Assembly (NCBI RefSeq): GCF_034675905.1
Contig: NZ_JAUCCV010000010.1
Coordinates: forward strand, 434,001-498,000
Direction of reading: 5' to 3'
DNA: 64,000 nt
Source: Castellaniella sp034675905
GTDB taxonomy: Bacteria > Pseudomonadota > Gammaproteobacteria > Burkholderiales > Burkholderiaceae_B
The notes under the pieces were generated by a model. The model saw only the letters and a list, made by a program, of their open reading frames with translations. It did not search any database and was not told the DNA's origin. The translations under genes were made by a program, and so were the position numbers. Numbering within the stretch: the first letter of the stretch is position 1; every line of letters begins with the position of its first letter. Below, piece after piece: positions 17,063 to 25,156 of this stretch.

Positions 17063-17743
17063 ATGCACTTTGCCGGAATATTGTTTGACCTGGATGGCAC
17101 TTTGGTGGATACCATCCCCGACTTGGCGGATGCCGCCAACGCCATGCGCCAGGACATGGATCTGCCTCCCCTGCCCGAAGCTCTGATTGCGACCTTCGTC
17201 GGCAAGGGCATCGAACAATTGGTCATCCGGACACTCAGCCACGACAGGCAGCCGCCCAACGTCGACCAGGTCATGCGCGGTCTGGCGCGCTATCAGGATC
17301 ACTACCGCGCCTTCAATGGCCGCCACAGCCAACTGTTCCCCGGCGTGCAGGCAGGCCTGGAAGCCTTTCGCAGCCAAGGCGCGCGGCTGGCCGTCGTCAC
17401 CAACAAGGGCTCGGATTTCACCGCCCCCCTGCTGCGGCACATGGGCCTGGACAGCTATTTCGATGTCGTGGTCTGCGGCGACACCTGCGAACGCAAGAAA
17501 CCGGACCCGCTGCCGCTCTTCCATGCTTGCGATCTGCTGGGTATCCAAACGGCACAGGCCCTGTTCATCGGCGACTCGATCAATGATGCCTTGGCTGCTC
17601 AGGCGGCCGGCATCCGGGCGCTGGCCCTGCCCTATGGCTACAACGAAGGCCAGCCCGTGCAGAGCCTGCCCGTGGATGCTATAGTGGATTCCCTTGTCGA
17701 GGCCGCCCAGTGGGCTGCTGACCAAACACCGCAATTCGCATGA
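17063..17743 (+). CDS. gph: Phosphoglycolate phosphatase
   Basis: A 226-residue HAD-superfamily phosphatase. Motif I FDLDGTLVDT carries both catalytic aspartates, motif II is AVVTNKG, motif III is RKKPDP, and motif IV is IGDSINDALAA. It removes phosphate from 2-phosphoglycolate formed by DNA 3-prime-end repair or oxygenase side reactions. Its TGA overlaps the ATG of the trp leader peptide, so the translation of gph runs into the trpE attenuator region. Confidence 0.94.
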   Translation: MHFAGILFDLDGTLVDTIPDLADAANAMRQDMDLPPLPEALIATFVGKGIEQLVIRTLSHDRQPPNVDQVMRGLARYQDHYRAFNGRHSQLFPGVQAGLEAFRSQGARLAVVTNKGSDFTAPLLRHMGLDSYFDVVVCGDTCERKKPDPLPLFHACDLLGIQTAQALFIGDSINDALAAQAAGIRALALPYGYNEGQPVQSLPVDAIVDSLVEAAQWAADQTPQFA

Positions 17744-17799
17744 ACAGCTTCCGCTATTACCCGATCACCACCTGCGCCATCTGGCGCTGGTGGTGTTAG
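17740..17799 (+). CDS. trpL: trp operon leader peptide
   Basis: A 19-residue ORF reading MNSFRYYPITTCAIWRWWC, with three Trp codons in the last five positions. It overlaps the gph stop by ATGA and ends 118 bases before trpE. The Trp codons sit inside the second arm of a hairpin, the arrangement needed for ribosome stalling to switch RNA structure. It is a regulatory peptide that probably has no function after translation. Confidence 0.88.
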   Translation: MNSFRYYPITTCAIWRWWC

Positions 17800-17884
17800 C
17801 GCTCCGGGTAATGGCATCCCGGGGGACTCAGATCTGCTGCGTCGCCCCGTATCACAGCCCGGACCTTTGATTGGCCGGGCTTTT
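17766..17884 (+). promoter_or_regulatory. Transcription attenuator of trpE
   Basis: The 1:2 hairpin pairs CACCACCTGCGCCA (17766-17779) with 17782-17795 (one mismatch) and contains the leader Trp codons. The terminator hairpin AGCCCGG (17856-17862) with 17875-17881 runs into TTTTCTGT. CCGGG at 17804-17808 can pair with CCCGG of the terminator's left arm, a possible antiterminator. Low tryptophan would stall the ribosome and favour read-through into trpE; the exact alternative pairings are inferred. Confidence 0.75.
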
Positions 17885-17917
17885 CTGTCTCGGCCGCCCT
17901 CATCCCATAAGACCGCC

Positions 17918-19438
17918 ATGACAGAAATCGAATTCAATGCACTAGCCGCCCAAGGCTACAACCGCATTCCACTGATTGCGGAAACCTACGCCGACCTGGA
18001 TACGCCGCTGGCGATCTATCTGAAACTGGCCCACGCCGGCCCCGAGGCCGGGCGCAACAGCTGCCTGCTGGAGTCCGTCGTCGGCGGCGAGCGGTTCGGC
18101 CGCTATTCTTTTATCGGCTTGCCTGCCAAGACCCTGATTCGCGCCACCGGCACGACGACGGAAGTCGTGCGCCAAGGCCAGGTCGTGGAAACACACGAAG
18201 GCGACCCGCTGACCTTCATCGAGGATTTTCAAAAACGCTTCCGAGTGGCGCTGCGCCCCGGCATGCCGCGCTTTGCAGGCGGCCTGGCTGGCTATTTCGG
18301 CTACGACACGGTGCGCCACATCGAGCCGCGCCTGGGCCCTTGCGTCAAACCGCGGCCCGCCGGCCAGCAGCCTGGCACCCCGGACATCATGCTGCTGCAG
18401 GTCGATGAGCTCGTCATCGTCGACAACCTGGCCGGTCGCACCTACCTGATCGTCTACGCCGATCCGTCGCAGCCCGAAGCCTATGCCCTGGCTCGCCGCC
18501 GCCTGAAGGCTTTGCGTGAAAAGCTGCGCACCCCGGTCGTGATTCCCTACGCCTACGCCAGCATGCAGACCCCTATCGAGCGCGACTTCAAAAAAGAGGA
18601 CTATCTCGAGGCCGTGCTGAAGGCCAAGGAATATATCGCCGCCGGCGACCTGATGCAGGTGCAGATAGGCCAGGTGATCACCAAGCCCTTCCGCGACTCT
18701 CCCTTGTCGCTGTACCGGGCGCTGCGGTCCCTGAACCCCTCGCCTTATATGTACTACTGGAATTTCGATACCTTCCATGTGGTCGGCGCATCACCCGAGA
18801 TCCTGGTGCGCCAGGACCGGGAAACCGAAGGCGGCCAGACCCGCGAAATGGTCACCATCCGCCCCCTGGCCGGCACCCGCAAGCGCGGCGCCACCCAGGA
18901 CGAAGACCTGCGCCTGGAACAGGAGCTGCTGGCCGACCCGAAAGAACGCGCCGAACACGTCATGCTGATCGACCTGGCCCGCAACGACATCGGCCGCGTC
19001 GCCAAAACCGGCTCCGTCGAAGTCACCGACACCATGACGATCGAGCGCTATTCCCACGTCATGCACCTGGTGTCCAATGTCTGCGGTGAATTGAACGACG
19101 ACATGAGCAACATCGACGTGCTGCGGGCAACGTTCCCGGCGGGCACCCTGACCGGCGCACCGAAAGTACGCGCCATGGAAATCATCGACGAACTGGAACC
19201 CGTGCGCCGCGGCATCTACGGCGGGGCAGCCGGTTATCTGAGCTACGGCGGCGAAATGGACCTGGCCATCGCCATCCGCACCGGCGTCATCCGCGACGGC
19301 ATGCTGTACGTGCAGGCCGCCGCTGGCATCGTCGCAGACTCAGACCCCGAAAAGGAATGGCAGGAAACCGAAGCCAAAGCCCGCGCGTTGCTGCGCGCCG
19401 CAGAACAGGTGCAGTTCGGGCTGGACGAACCCATCTGA
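17918..19438 (+). CDS. trpE: Anthranilate synthase component I
   Basis: A 506-residue chorismate-utilising enzyme that, with TrpG, makes anthranilate from chorismate and glutamine. Visible motifs are the feedback-site LLESVVGGERFGRYSFIG near the N-terminus, and in the catalytic domain ASPEIL, TIRPLAGTRKRG, DLARNDIGRV, FPAGTLTGAPKVRAME and RGIYGGAAGYLSYGG. The ATG at 17918 lies beyond the attenuator. It begins the tryptophan pathway but is separated from trpG by the opposite-strand lldD gene, unlike a contiguous trpEGDC layout. Confidence 0.96.
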   Translation: MTEIEFNALAAQGYNRIPLIAETYADLDTPLAIYLKLAHAGPEAGRNSCLLESVVGGERFGRYSFIGLPAKTLIRATGTTTEVVRQGQVVETHEGDPLTFIEDFQKRFRVALRPGMPRFAGGLAGYFGYDTVRHIEPRLGPCVKPRPAGQQPGTPDIMLLQVDELVIVDNLAGRTYLIVYADPSQPEAYALARRRLKALREKLRTPVVIPYAYASMQTPIERDFKKEDYLEAVLKAKEYIAAGDLMQVQIGQVITKPFRDSPLSLYRALRSLNPSPYMYYWNFDTFHVVGASPEILVRQDRETEGGQTREMVTIRPLAGTRKRGATQDEDLRLEQELLADPKERAEHVMLIDLARNDIGRVAKTGSVEVTDTMTIERYSHVMHLVSNVCGELNDDMSNIDVLRATFPAGTLTGAPKVRAMEIIDELEPVRRGIYGGAAGYLSYGGEMDLAIAIRTGVIRDGMLYVQAAAGIVADSDPEKEWQETEAKARALLRAAEQVQFGLDEPI

Positions 19439-19594
19439 AGGGGACCGGCACCACCGCCACAGCGCCCGTAGCGCCGGGGCTGATCGTCCTACGGACGCAC
19501 TGCCCACCTGATCGGGTGCTACACCGCGATTCATGGAGATATCGAGGGTGCCAGCAGCACTCAGCTGGCGCGGGTATTCCGATCACGCGGACAA

Positions 19595-20731
19595 TCAGTC
19601 ACGCACCAACAAATCCCGTGTGATATCGGCGATGGTGCGCGCGCCCGTCAAGGTCATGGCGACCTGCATTTCCTTTTCGATCAAGCTCAGCAGATTCGAG
19701 ACCCCGGCCTGCCCCCCCACTGCCAAGGCATATAGCCAGGCGCGGCCTAACAGCACAGTATCCGCCCCCAGGGCCAGCATGCGCACCACATCCAGCCCGG
19801 TGCGCACCCCCGAATCGGCCAACACGGCAATCTGGCCTTTGACCGCATCGGCAATCGCCGGCAAAGCGCGGGCCGTCGACAGCACGCCGTCCAGCTGGCG
19901 CCCGCCATGGTTGGACACGATGATGCCGTCGGCGCCGAAGCGCACGGCTTCCCGCGCATCATCCGGATCCAGGATGCCCTTGATCACCATCGGCCCCTTC
20001 CAGAAATCGCGGATCCACTGCAGGTCCTTCCAGGAAATCGAGGGATCGAAATTGGCCCCCAGCCAGCCGATGTAGTCTTCCAGGCCCGTCGACTTGCCCA
20101 GATACTTGGATACATTGCCCAGATCATGCGGTCGGCCCCACAGGCCCACATCCCAGGCCCAGCGCGGGTGCAGGACAGCCTGCAGATAACGGCGCCATTC
20201 AGCATACGGGCCGCTCATGCCCGCATGGGCATCACGATATCGGGCCCCCGGCACCGGCATGTCCACGGTAAACACCAGTGTGGACACGCCCGCCGCCTGC
20301 GCGCGTTCCAGGACGCTTTTCATGAATCCACGATCCTTCAGCACATACAGCTGAAACCACATGGGGCGGCTGATGGCTGGAGCGACTTCCTCGATGGAGC
20401 AAACGGATACGGTGGACATCGTATACGGAATGCCATGCTGGTCCGCTGCCCGCGCCGCCTGGACCTCGCCCCGGCGGGCATACATGCCGGTCAGCCCGAC
20501 CGGCGCCAGTGCCACCGGCATGGACAGCGTCTCGCCAAACAGCCGGGTCGTGAGATCCAGTTGCGACATGTCGTTCAGCACCCGCTGACGCAGCGCCACC
20601 CCAGACAGATCGCTGACATTATGCTGCAAGGTGTATTCGGCATACGCCCCGCCATCAGCATAGTGAAACAGAAAGGGCGGCAAGCGTCGCCGGGCGGCGG
20701 CACGATAATCCGTAGAGGCTGAAATGATCAT
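19595..20731 (-). CDS. lldD: L-lactate dehydrogenase (FMN, quinone-linked)
   Basis: A 378-residue FMN-dependent alpha-hydroxy-acid dehydrogenase, very close to E. coli LldD through most of its length (start MIISASTDYRAAA; FLFHYADGGAYAEYTL; catalytic-base region IIVSNHGGRQLDGV). It oxidises L-lactate to pyruvate at the cytoplasmic membrane. The protein stops after TRDLLVRD, about 18 residues short of the E. coli C-terminus. It sits in reverse orientation between trpE and trpG. No lactate permease or LldR regulator is adjacent. Confidence 0.93.
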   Translation of the reverse strand: MIISASTDYRAAARRRLPPFLFHYADGGAYAEYTLQHNVSDLSGVALRQRVLNDMSQLDLTTRLFGETLSMPVALAPVGLTGMYARRGEVQAARAADQHGIPYTMSTVSVCSIEEVAPAISRPMWFQLYVLKDRGFMKSVLERAQAAGVSTLVFTVDMPVPGARYRDAHAGMSGPYAEWRRYLQAVLHPRWAWDVGLWGRPHDLGNVSKYLGKSTGLEDYIGWLGANFDPSISWKDLQWIRDFWKGPMVIKGILDPDDAREAVRFGADGIIVSNHGGRQLDGVLSTARALPAIADAVKGQIAVLADSGVRTGLDVVRMLALGADTVLLGRAWLYALAVGGQAGVSNLLSLIEKEMQVAMTLTGARTIADITRDLLVRD

Positions 20732-21147
20732 AACGAGTCAGGAATATGGTCGACAGATGCTCGGCAGGACGATCTGAAAGATGCATGCCGATTGTTTCCG
20801 CAAACTGCGTGGGATTATTTTTTGTACGGCGGCTGCAGGCCAGCCCGTACAGATAGATCGATAAATTTCTTTAACAGAAACAAATAAGCAGAAATTTTAT
20901 ATTTAGATTAAATCGAGCTGGTCATTAACGCCGAAATGACTTCTATCGACTGAAATTATAGAAATGCGCTATTTATACGGTCAAGCAAGAATATTTCCAC
21001 TGACACAGGAAAAAATTTCCACCCGGAAATCAATTTCAATGATTCTATAACCCCTGTTTTTTAATCCACGCGTCACATGCAGCACCGCCGTTCCGTCCCG
21101 TCAGAACGCCATCGAAACACTGCCCGCATGCTGGCGTTTTCCCCTGC
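20732..21147. other. AT-rich intergenic region upstream of lldD and trpG
   Basis: No gene is seen in these 416 bases, which are conspicuously AT-rich compared with their surroundings. They should carry the lldD promoter. Two inverted repeats stand out: TGTACGG (20823-20829) with 20845-20851, about 90 bases from the lldD start, and AAATTTCT (20873-20880) with 20890-20897. Either could be a regulator site; neither has a T-tract that would make it a terminator in a useful direction. Confidence 0.5.
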
Positions 21148-21177
21148 TCGACAGCACCCGGGTCATCACGGTAGAAT
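21148..21177 (+). promoter_or_regulatory. Putative trpGDC promoter
   Basis: TCGACA (21148-21153) and TAGAAT (21172-21177) are separated by 18 bases, a sigma-70-like pair. They end seven bases before the second leader peptide ATG, so the leader would be almost leaderless or start very near the 5-prime end. The hexamers are read by eye and not tested. Confidence 0.45.
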
Positions 21178-21183
21178 CTCTGC

Positions 21184-21234
21184 ATGACTTCTTACGCGAT
21201 TGCTCACGCATCCACTTGGTGGCGCCTCTCTTAG
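21184..21234 (+). CDS. Second trp leader peptide, upstream of trpG
   Basis: A 16-residue ORF reading MTSYAIAHASTWWRLS, with adjacent Trp-Trp codons at positions 12-13 and a TAG stop. It lies 112 bases upstream of trpG and is followed by mutually exclusive hairpins. The composition and position are those of an attenuation leader peptide, here serving the trpGDC half of the split operon. Pseudomonas trpGDC is also regarded as attenuated separately from trpE, so there is precedent for the principle. Confidence 0.78.
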   Translation: MTSYAIAHASTWWRLS

Positions 21235-21296
21235 GGGCGGCAACCTCATGCGTGTTTTTCGCACTTTGCCGCCGTTCTGGCAGGCAAAGCATCGTT
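21217..21296 (+). promoter_or_regulatory. Attenuator-like RNA of trpGDC
   Basis: Four overlapping segments can pair alternately. Segment 1 (TGGTGGCGCC, containing the Trp codons) pairs with GGGGCG. Segment 2 (GGCGGCAA, 21236-21243) pairs perfectly with TTGCCGCC (21266-21273). Segment 3 (CTTTGCC, 21264-21270) pairs with GGCAAAG (21283-21289). The 2:3 and 3:4 hairpins exclude each other. The last hairpin is followed only by a short T-run, so termination strength is uncertain. Confidence 0.65.
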
Positions 21297-21345
21297 TCCC
21301 CTCTGTCTCCAGCGCGGCGGTTTCTGACCAAGGAAAGGCTTGATC

Positions 21346-21912
21346 ATGAAGCTTCTGATGCTCGACAACTACGACTCCTTCACCTACAACCTGGTGCAGT
21401 ACTTCGGCGAACTGGGCGTCCAGGTCGACGTAATGCGCAACGACCAGATCGACGTGGCGGGCGTGGAATCCCTGAACCCGGACCGCATCTGCGTATCCCC
21501 CGGTCCCTGCACGCCAGCCGAAGCCGGCATTTCCATCGAACTGATCCGGCATTTCGCCGGACGCAAGCCCATACTGGGCGTCTGCCTGGGGCACCAGGCC
21601 ATCGGCGCGGCGTTCGGCGGGGACATCATCCGCGCCCAAACACTGATGCATGGCAAGATATCCTCTATCACGCACAGGGGCACCGATGTCTTTGCCGGCC
21701 TGCCCTCCCCCTTTGACGTCACGCGCTACCACTCGCTGGCCATCGATCGCAGCACTTTGCCCGACTGCCTGACCGTCACTGCCGAGACCGCCGACGGGGA
21801 AATCATGGGCGTCGCGCACAAGACCCTGCCCGTCTACGGGGTGCAATTCCATCCGGAATCCATCCTCAGCGAACAGGGTCACGCACTGCTGCGCAATTTC
21901 CTGAACCTCTGA
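21346..21912 (+). CDS. trpG: Anthranilate synthase component II (glutamine amidotransferase)
   Basis: A 188-residue class I glutamine amidotransferase. The nucleophile Cys is in GVCLGHQAIG, the His-Glu pair in QFHPES, and the oxyanion segment in SPGPCTPAEAG. It supplies ammonia to TrpE; in Burkholderiales the same subunit may also serve folate synthesis. The ATG at 21346 has AAGGAAAGG upstream. It heads trpG-trpD-trpC, with 25 bases before trpD. Confidence 0.95.
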   Translation: MKLLMLDNYDSFTYNLVQYFGELGVQVDVMRNDQIDVAGVESLNPDRICVSPGPCTPAEAGISIELIRHFAGRKPILGVCLGHQAIGAAFGGDIIRAQTLMHGKISSITHRGTDVFAGLPSPFDVTRYHSLAIDRSTLPDCLTVTAETADGEIMGVAHKTLPVYGVQFHPESILSEQGHALLRNFLNL

Positions 21913-21937
21913 AACCAGATCCCTTAAGGAACCCGTC

Positions 21938-22972
21938 ATGCCACCGATCACACCCAACGAAGCCCTGGTCCGCTGCATCGAACACCGTGAAATCTTCCAC
22001 GACGAAATGCTGGAACTCATGCGCATGCTGATGCGCGGGGAAATATCGCCGCAGCTGGCCAGCGCCCTGCTGATGGGCTTGCGCGTCAAAAAGGAAACCG
22101 TCGGTGAAATCACCGCCGCCGCCCAGGTCATGCGGGAATTCGCCCTGGGCGTCACCACTCCCTACCCCCAGGACCTGCTGGACATGTGCGGCACGGGCGG
22201 CGATGGGTCGCATACTTTCAACATCTCGACTGCCGCCATGTTCGTAGCTGCCGCCGGCGGGGTAAAGATCGCCAAGCACGGCAACCGCAGCGCCTCGTCC
22301 TCGTCGGGCAGCGCGGACGTGCTCGAAGCCCTGGGGGTCTGCATCACCGCCAGCCCCGAACAAGTCGCTGAATCCATCGACGCCACCGGCATCGGCTTCA
22401 TGTTTGCCCCGGCCCACCACGGCGCCATGAAAAACGTCGCCGCCGTGCGCCGTGAACTGGGCGTGCGCACCATCTTCAACATTCTGGGGCCGCTGACCAA
22501 CCCCGCCGGGGCTGAAAACCAGCTGATGGGCGTCTTCCACCCTGACCTGGTCGGCATCCAGGTGCGCGTGCTGCAGCGCCTGGGATCGCGCCACGTGCTG
22601 ATCGTGCACGGCAAAGACGGCATGGACGAAGCATCCCTGGGCGCCGCCACCCTGATCGGCGAACTGAAAGACGGCGAAGTGCGGGAATACGAAATCCACC
22701 CGGAAGACTTCGGCATGGCCATGGTATCCAACCGTAGTATCAAAGTCGCCAACCGCGACGAATCCGCGCAGCTGGTCCGCGCCGCCCTGAACAACACCGC
22801 CGGCACGGCACGCGACATCGTCATGCTCAATGCCGGCCTGGCCCTGTATGCCGGCAACCAAGCCGACTCCATCCCGCACGGCATCGACCGGGCGGCAGAA
22901 CTCATCGCTTCGGGCGCCGCCCGCGATAAGCTGGAACAATTCCGTCAGTACACGCAAAGGTTTGCATCATGA
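21938..22972 (+). CDS. trpD: Anthranilate phosphoribosyltransferase
   Basis: A 344-residue type IV phosphoribosyltransferase converting anthranilate plus PRPP to phosphoribosyl-anthranilate. The PRPP-binding glycine loop MCGTGGDGSHTFNIST is intact, as are KHGNRSASSSSGSADVLEALG and GPLTNPA. The stop overlaps the trpC start by ATGA, indicating translational coupling. TTAAGGA precedes the start. Confidence 0.96.
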   Translation: MPPITPNEALVRCIEHREIFHDEMLELMRMLMRGEISPQLASALLMGLRVKKETVGEITAAAQVMREFALGVTTPYPQDLLDMCGTGGDGSHTFNISTAAMFVAAAGGVKIAKHGNRSASSSSGSADVLEALGVCITASPEQVAESIDATGIGFMFAPAHHGAMKNVAAVRRELGVRTIFNILGPLTNPAGAENQLMGVFHPDLVGIQVRVLQRLGSRHVLIVHGKDGMDEASLGAATLIGELKDGEVREYEIHPEDFGMAMVSNRSIKVANRDESAQLVRAALNNTAGTARDIVMLNAGLALYAGNQADSIPHGIDRAAELIASGAARDKLEQFRQYTQRFAS

Positions 22973-23766
22973 GCGACATCCTCAAGCAGATTCTGGACAC
23001 CAAGCGCATCGAAGTCGCTACCGCTCGGCAAATGCGCAGCGAATCCGAACTGCTGCGCGAAGCCCGCAGCCGCAAGGACATCCGGGGGTTTGTGCGCGCC
23101 ATCGAAGACAAGATCGCCCAGGGCAAGCCCGCCGTGATCGCCGAAATCAAAAAGGCCTCTCCGTCCAAAGGCGTGATCCGCGCCGATTTCCACCCCAGCG
23201 ACATCGCCACCGACTATGCCTGCCACGGCGCCGCCTGCCTGTCCGTGCTGACCGATGTGCAATATTTCCAGGGCGGTTACGACCATCTGCGCCAGGCACG
23301 CGCCGCCTGCAGCCTGCCGGTGCTGCGCAAGGATTTCCTGATCGACCCCTATCAGGTGATCCACGCCCGGGCACTGGGCGCCGACTGCGTGCTGCTGATT
23401 GCCGCCGCGCTGGAACCCGCCCAGATGCGCGATCTCGAAGCCGTCGCCATCGACCTGGACATGGACGTGCTGGTCGAAATTCACGACCGCAGCGAACTGG
23501 ACGCCGCCTTGACGCTGCAAACGCCTTTGCTGGGCATCAACAACCGCAATCTGCGCACCTTCGACACCGACCTGGATACCACGCTGGCTATGCTGAAGGA
23601 TCTGCCTGAAGGCAAGCGCGTCGTCACTGAAAGCGGCATTCTGCAGCCCGCCGACGTGGACAAGATGCGTGAACACGGCGTACAGGCTTTCCTGGTGGGC
23701 GAGGCGTTCATGCGGGCCGATGCCCCCGGCGCCGCCCTGCACGCACTGTTCTTCGAGCGGCACTGA
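22969..23766 (+). CDS. trpC: Indole-3-glycerol phosphate synthase
   Basis: A 265-residue TIM-barrel enzyme that closes the indole ring from carboxyphenylamino-deoxyribulose phosphate. Motifs present are AEIKKASPSKGVIR (catalytic Lys), LRKDFLIDPYQV, GINNRNLRTF and ESGILQPADV. It is not fused to TrpF. It ends the trpGDC unit; a HIT-family gene follows after 58 bases on the same strand. Confidence 0.96.
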   Translation: MSDILKQILDTKRIEVATARQMRSESELLREARSRKDIRGFVRAIEDKIAQGKPAVIAEIKKASPSKGVIRADFHPSDIATDYACHGAACLSVLTDVQYFQGGYDHLRQARAACSLPVLRKDFLIDPYQVIHARALGADCVLLIAAALEPAQMRDLEAVAIDLDMDVLVEIHDRSELDAALTLQTPLLGINNRNLRTFDTDLDTTLAMLKDLPEGKRVVTESGILQPADVDKMREHGVQAFLVGEAFMRADAPGAALHALFFERH

Positions 23767-23824
23767 ACCCTCTGCATACGGGCGTCTATCGCCCCTGCTC
23801 AGCCTCAACTAACGGGTACCCGCC

Positions 23825-24292
23825 ATGAACCCCGCCGCATCCCCCTCTGACCCCGCCTGCCCGCTATGCGGCCCGGCGCCCGCCGGCCTGCTCTGGGAAG
23901 ATGCGCGCTTGCGTGTGATCCACGTGGATGACAGCCCTTTCCCTGGCTATATCCGCATCATCTGGCGCCGCCATGTCGCCGAGATGACGGATCTTTCCCC
24001 TGCCCAGCGCGGCAATCTGATGCAAGCGATCTATCAGGTGGAAGCGTTGCAGCGCCAGATCCTGCAGCCGGACAAAATCAATCTGGCCAGCCTGGGCAAC
24101 CAGGTGCCGCATCTGCACTGGCATCTGATTCCGCGCTGGCACGCGGACCCCTGCTTTCCGGATGCGATCTGGGCGCCCAATCGTCATGATCCGGTACAGC
24201 AAGCAGCCTGGCAGCGACAGGCGCACGCACTGACGACCCAACGGGTTCCGCTCTTGCGCAAGGCCATTACAGACGCGTTTGAGGGCGTCTGA
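23825..24292 (+). CDS. HIT family nucleotide hydrolase
   Basis: A 155-residue histidine triad protein. The signature HLHWHLIPRW follows LGNQVPH, with the catalytic histidine in the middle of the triad. An N-terminal CPLC pair (residues 12-15) may bind zinc, as in some bacterial HIT proteins. These enzymes hydrolyse nucleoside phosphoramidates or dinucleoside polyphosphates such as Ap4A; the substrate here is undetermined. It lies directly after trpC on the same strand. It is distinct from the longer HIT protein at 58819-59490. Confidence 0.88.
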   Translation: MNPAASPSDPACPLCGPAPAGLLWEDARLRVIHVDDSPFPGYIRIIWRRHVAEMTDLSPAQRGNLMQAIYQVEALQRQILQPDKINLASLGNQVPHLHWHLIPRWHADPCFPDAIWAPNRHDPVQQAAWQRQAHALTTQRVPLLRKAITDAFEGV

Positions 24293-24385
24293 TGCTCCTT
24301 TGCGCCCGCCTTGTTTCCCGCTCTCCCTTCGGAAGCCGCCCTAAAGAAGAACCGGTCGTTCACAACCATCAAACCTGAGCCATCT

Positions 24386-24574
24386 CTGCGGTGCGGGGAG
24401 GGCTGCCGGCGCGCCTGGTCGGACGACGCCGGATGCTTCTGAAGGGGGTGGGGGATTCGGCCCGCGCTGTGGGGGCGGAAGCGGCCGAGTTGCGGGCCGC
24501 CCACGGAGAAGAAGAGGGAGCCGGCCAAGGCCGGACGTCGCTGGGGCGCGCCGGCAGCCCCCCCCGCACCGCAG
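24386..24574. repeat. MITE-like GC-rich element with 30-bp terminal inverted repeats
   Basis: Two 30-base arms (24386-24415 and 24545-24574) are complementary except at one base; the shared core is GGGCTGCCGGCGCGCC. They enclose about 129 bases that hold further short palindromes (CCGGCC-AA-GGCCGG). It lies in the 430-base gap between the HIT gene and atpC, where no convincing gene is found. No target-site duplication is obvious. It may be a non-autonomous mobile element or a dispersed repeat; only a genome-wide search can tell. Confidence 0.6.
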
Positions 24575-24663
24575 CGAACCAAGACAGCCTCCAAAAACAC
24601 CACGCGCCAAAACAAGCGATGACACCCCGCACAGCGTACTCAGAAGAAGCGCCTCCAAGACGC

Positions 24664-24693
24664 AAAAAAGGTGCCCCAAAGAGCACCCCTTTT
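24664..24693 (-). terminator. Intrinsic terminator of the atp operon
   Basis: On the minus strand, GGTGC/GCACC arms (24683-24687 with 24670-24674) flanked by A- and T-runs lie 29 bases beyond the atpC stop. The downstream run is TTTTTT. It should end the atp transcript. Confidence 0.85.
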
Positions 24694-24721
24694 CATTCGC
24701 TACCTGACGAGCATCAGCCGA

Positions 24722-25147
24722 TCAGTGCGAAGCCCGCTTGTGGCTGAACTTGCGCGCAGCAGCCGCCTGAGCAGCCAGCATTGCCAGTTCGGCTTCCACC
24801 ACGGCCATGTCGGCCTTGTCCTTCGTGTTGCGCAAGGCTTCCTCGGCGCGCTCGCGCGCCTTGACCGCCTTGGCCTCGTCCAGATCCGCGGCGCGAATCG
24901 CCGTATCCGACAGCACCGTGACCGAATTCGGCTGTACTTCCAGGATGCCGCCGGCCACGAAGATGTTTTCCTCGGTGCCGTCGCCATGCTTGATCTTCAG
25001 CGTGCCCGGACGGATGCGTGAAATCAGGGGAGTATGCCCCGGCAGAATGCCGAGGTCGCCCGACTCGCCGGGCAGGGCAACAAACGTTGCCTCGCCCGAA
25101 TAGATCGAGGCCTCCGCACTGACCACTTCGATGTGAAGAGTCGCCAT
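24722..25147 (-). CDS. atpC: ATP synthase F1 epsilon subunit
   Basis: A 141-residue central-stalk subunit. An N-terminal beta sandwich (MATLHIEVVSAEASIYSG; ALPGESGDLGILPGHTPL) is followed by a C-terminal two-helix region rich in Ala, Arg and Glu that can inhibit ATP hydrolysis. The ATG at 25147 follows AAGGA with a six-base gap; the in-frame TTG two codons earlier is ignored. It is the last gene of atpIBEFHAGDC. Confidence 0.96.
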   Translation of the reverse strand: MATLHIEVVSAEASIYSGEATFVALPGESGDLGILPGHTPLISRIRPGTLKIKHGDGTEENIFVAGGILEVQPNSVTVLSDTAIRAADLDEAKAVKARERAEEALRNTKDKADMAVVEAELAMLAAQAAAARKFSHKRASH

Positions 25148-25156
25148 GTGCAATCC

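Noticed and set aside
24391..24747. Open frames on both strands between the HIT gene and atpC
   Set aside because: They run through the inverted-repeat element and the atp terminator, overlap the end of atpC, and have repetitive low-information translations. They are better explained as non-coding repeat DNA.
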